Positions 63,812 through 64,000 of a stretch of 64,000 bases of DNA are shown in pieces; position 1 is the first letter of the stretch, and every line of letters starts with the position of its first letter. The translations under genes were made by a program, and so were the position numbers. The notes below the pieces were generated by a model. That model worked only from the letters and a program-made list of their open reading frames with translations, made no database searches and had not been told where the DNA came from. Source of the stretch: Mesorhizobium sp. Z1-4 (lineage in GTDB: Bacteria; Pseudomonadota; Alphaproteobacteria; Rhizobiales; Rhizobiaceae); contig NZ_RCIO01000002.1 of NCBI RefSeq assembly GCF_004000235.1, forward strand, positions 192,179 to 256,178, in the 5' to 3' direction.

Positions 63812-64000
63812 ATGGAAACACTGACACTTGCCGCCCCCGGCGGCGAACTCTCCCTCTGGGCTCTGTTCTGGCAGGCCGGCTGGGTGGTGAAACTGGTCAT
63901 GATCGGGCTGCTCGCAGCTTCGATCTGGACCTGGGCAATCATCATCGACAAGGCGCTGGCTTATGCCCGCGCGCGCCGCGCGCTCGACAGGTTCGAGGAG
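63812..64000 (+). CDS. tolQ: Tol-Pal system protein TolQ, N-terminal part
   Basis: The first 63 codons of tolQ, cut by the window end. The reading METLTLAAPGGELSLWALFWQAGWVVKLVMIGLLAASIWTWAIIIDKALAYARARRALDRFEE matches TolQ: a short periplasmic N-terminus, the first membrane helix (about residues 26-45) and the start of the cytoplasmic loop. TolQ with TolR forms the proton-driven motor that energises TolA at the division site. Order ybgC-tolQ supports the call. Confidence 0.95.
   Translation, partial: METLTLAAPGGELSLWALFWQAGWVVKLVMIGLLAASIWTWAIIIDKALAYARARRALDRFEE

Overview
The window is chromosomal DNA from an alphaproteobacterium of the Rhizobiales, most like the Phyllobacteriaceae (Mesorhizobium and relatives). 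The evidence is high G+C with many 1-4 bp stop/start overlaps, the mdh-sucC-sucD-sucA-sucB-lpd TCA cluster, ftsY-mtaB-dapF, a ruvC-ruvA-ruvB-ybgC-tolQ run, an Omp19-type lipoprotein, a CtrA-degradation regulator (RcdA), GTTC-N7-GTTC LexA boxes and TTAA-N7-TTAA CtrA-type boxes. No rRNA, tRNA, CRISPR array, phage or integrase gene was seen.

Layout. 1-3060: end of a GNAT gene, a hypothetical protein, then a repeat-rich accessory islet with a DUF559 endonuclease-fold gene and a Ymh/HEPN-like gene. 3075-7590: aconitase (acnA) preceded by a TfoX-like frame with no stop codon before acnA, and the first ArsR-SRPBCC cassette. 7631-14911: cytochrome c maturation genes ccmAB and ccmCDG, separated by dinB, a luciferase-like oxidoreductase and a second ArsR-SRPBCC-GFA cassette. 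15132-22654: DUF2332, PPOX flavoprotein, yciB, a trypsin-like protein, ftsY, mtaB, dapF and a DUF1328 peptide. 22711-27085: metallo-hydrolase, third ArsR-SRPBCC cassette, Omp19 lipoprotein, zapE. 27338-39712: the TCA operon with accessory genes inserted between sucC and sucD and between sucB and lpd. 39787-55760: rpmE, an ABC exporter, peptidases, a flavoprotein dehydrogenase, an AbrB-VapC pair, a MotA/OmpA-like pair, an inositol monophosphatase, efp, a Sel1 protein, a ThiE-like protein, a TauE/SafE permease and an acyl-CoA synthetase. 55832-56659: CtrA-type boxes, a probable small RNA and rcdA. 57597-61233: ruvC, ruvA and ruvB with one AbrB-VapC toxin-antitoxin pair inserted in each gap. 61253-64000: EamA and SulP transporters, ybgC and the start of tolQ.

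How the genes work together. The mdh/suc/lpd block encodes malate dehydrogenase, succinyl-CoA synthetase and all three subunits of 2-oxoglutarate dehydrogenase; acnA lies elsewhere in the window. The ccm genes supply haem export and thiol handling for c-type cytochromes. The ruv genes resolve Holliday junctions, and both they (from the second gene on) and dinB carry LexA boxes, so the window holds two SOS-type transcription units.

The most unusual observations are (1) the ruvC-[AbrB-VapC]-ruvA-[AbrB-VapC]-ruvB arrangement, in which each toxin stop overlaps the next ruv start as ATGA and a LexA box plus a perfect operator-like inverted repeat lie in front of the first antitoxin; (2) a DUF559 gene bracketed by about 130-bp nested-palindrome repeats in inverted orientation; (3) three ArsR-SRPBCC cassettes each with its own palindromic operator; (4) a palindromic repeat that supplies, and could sequester, the ccmB ribosome binding site.
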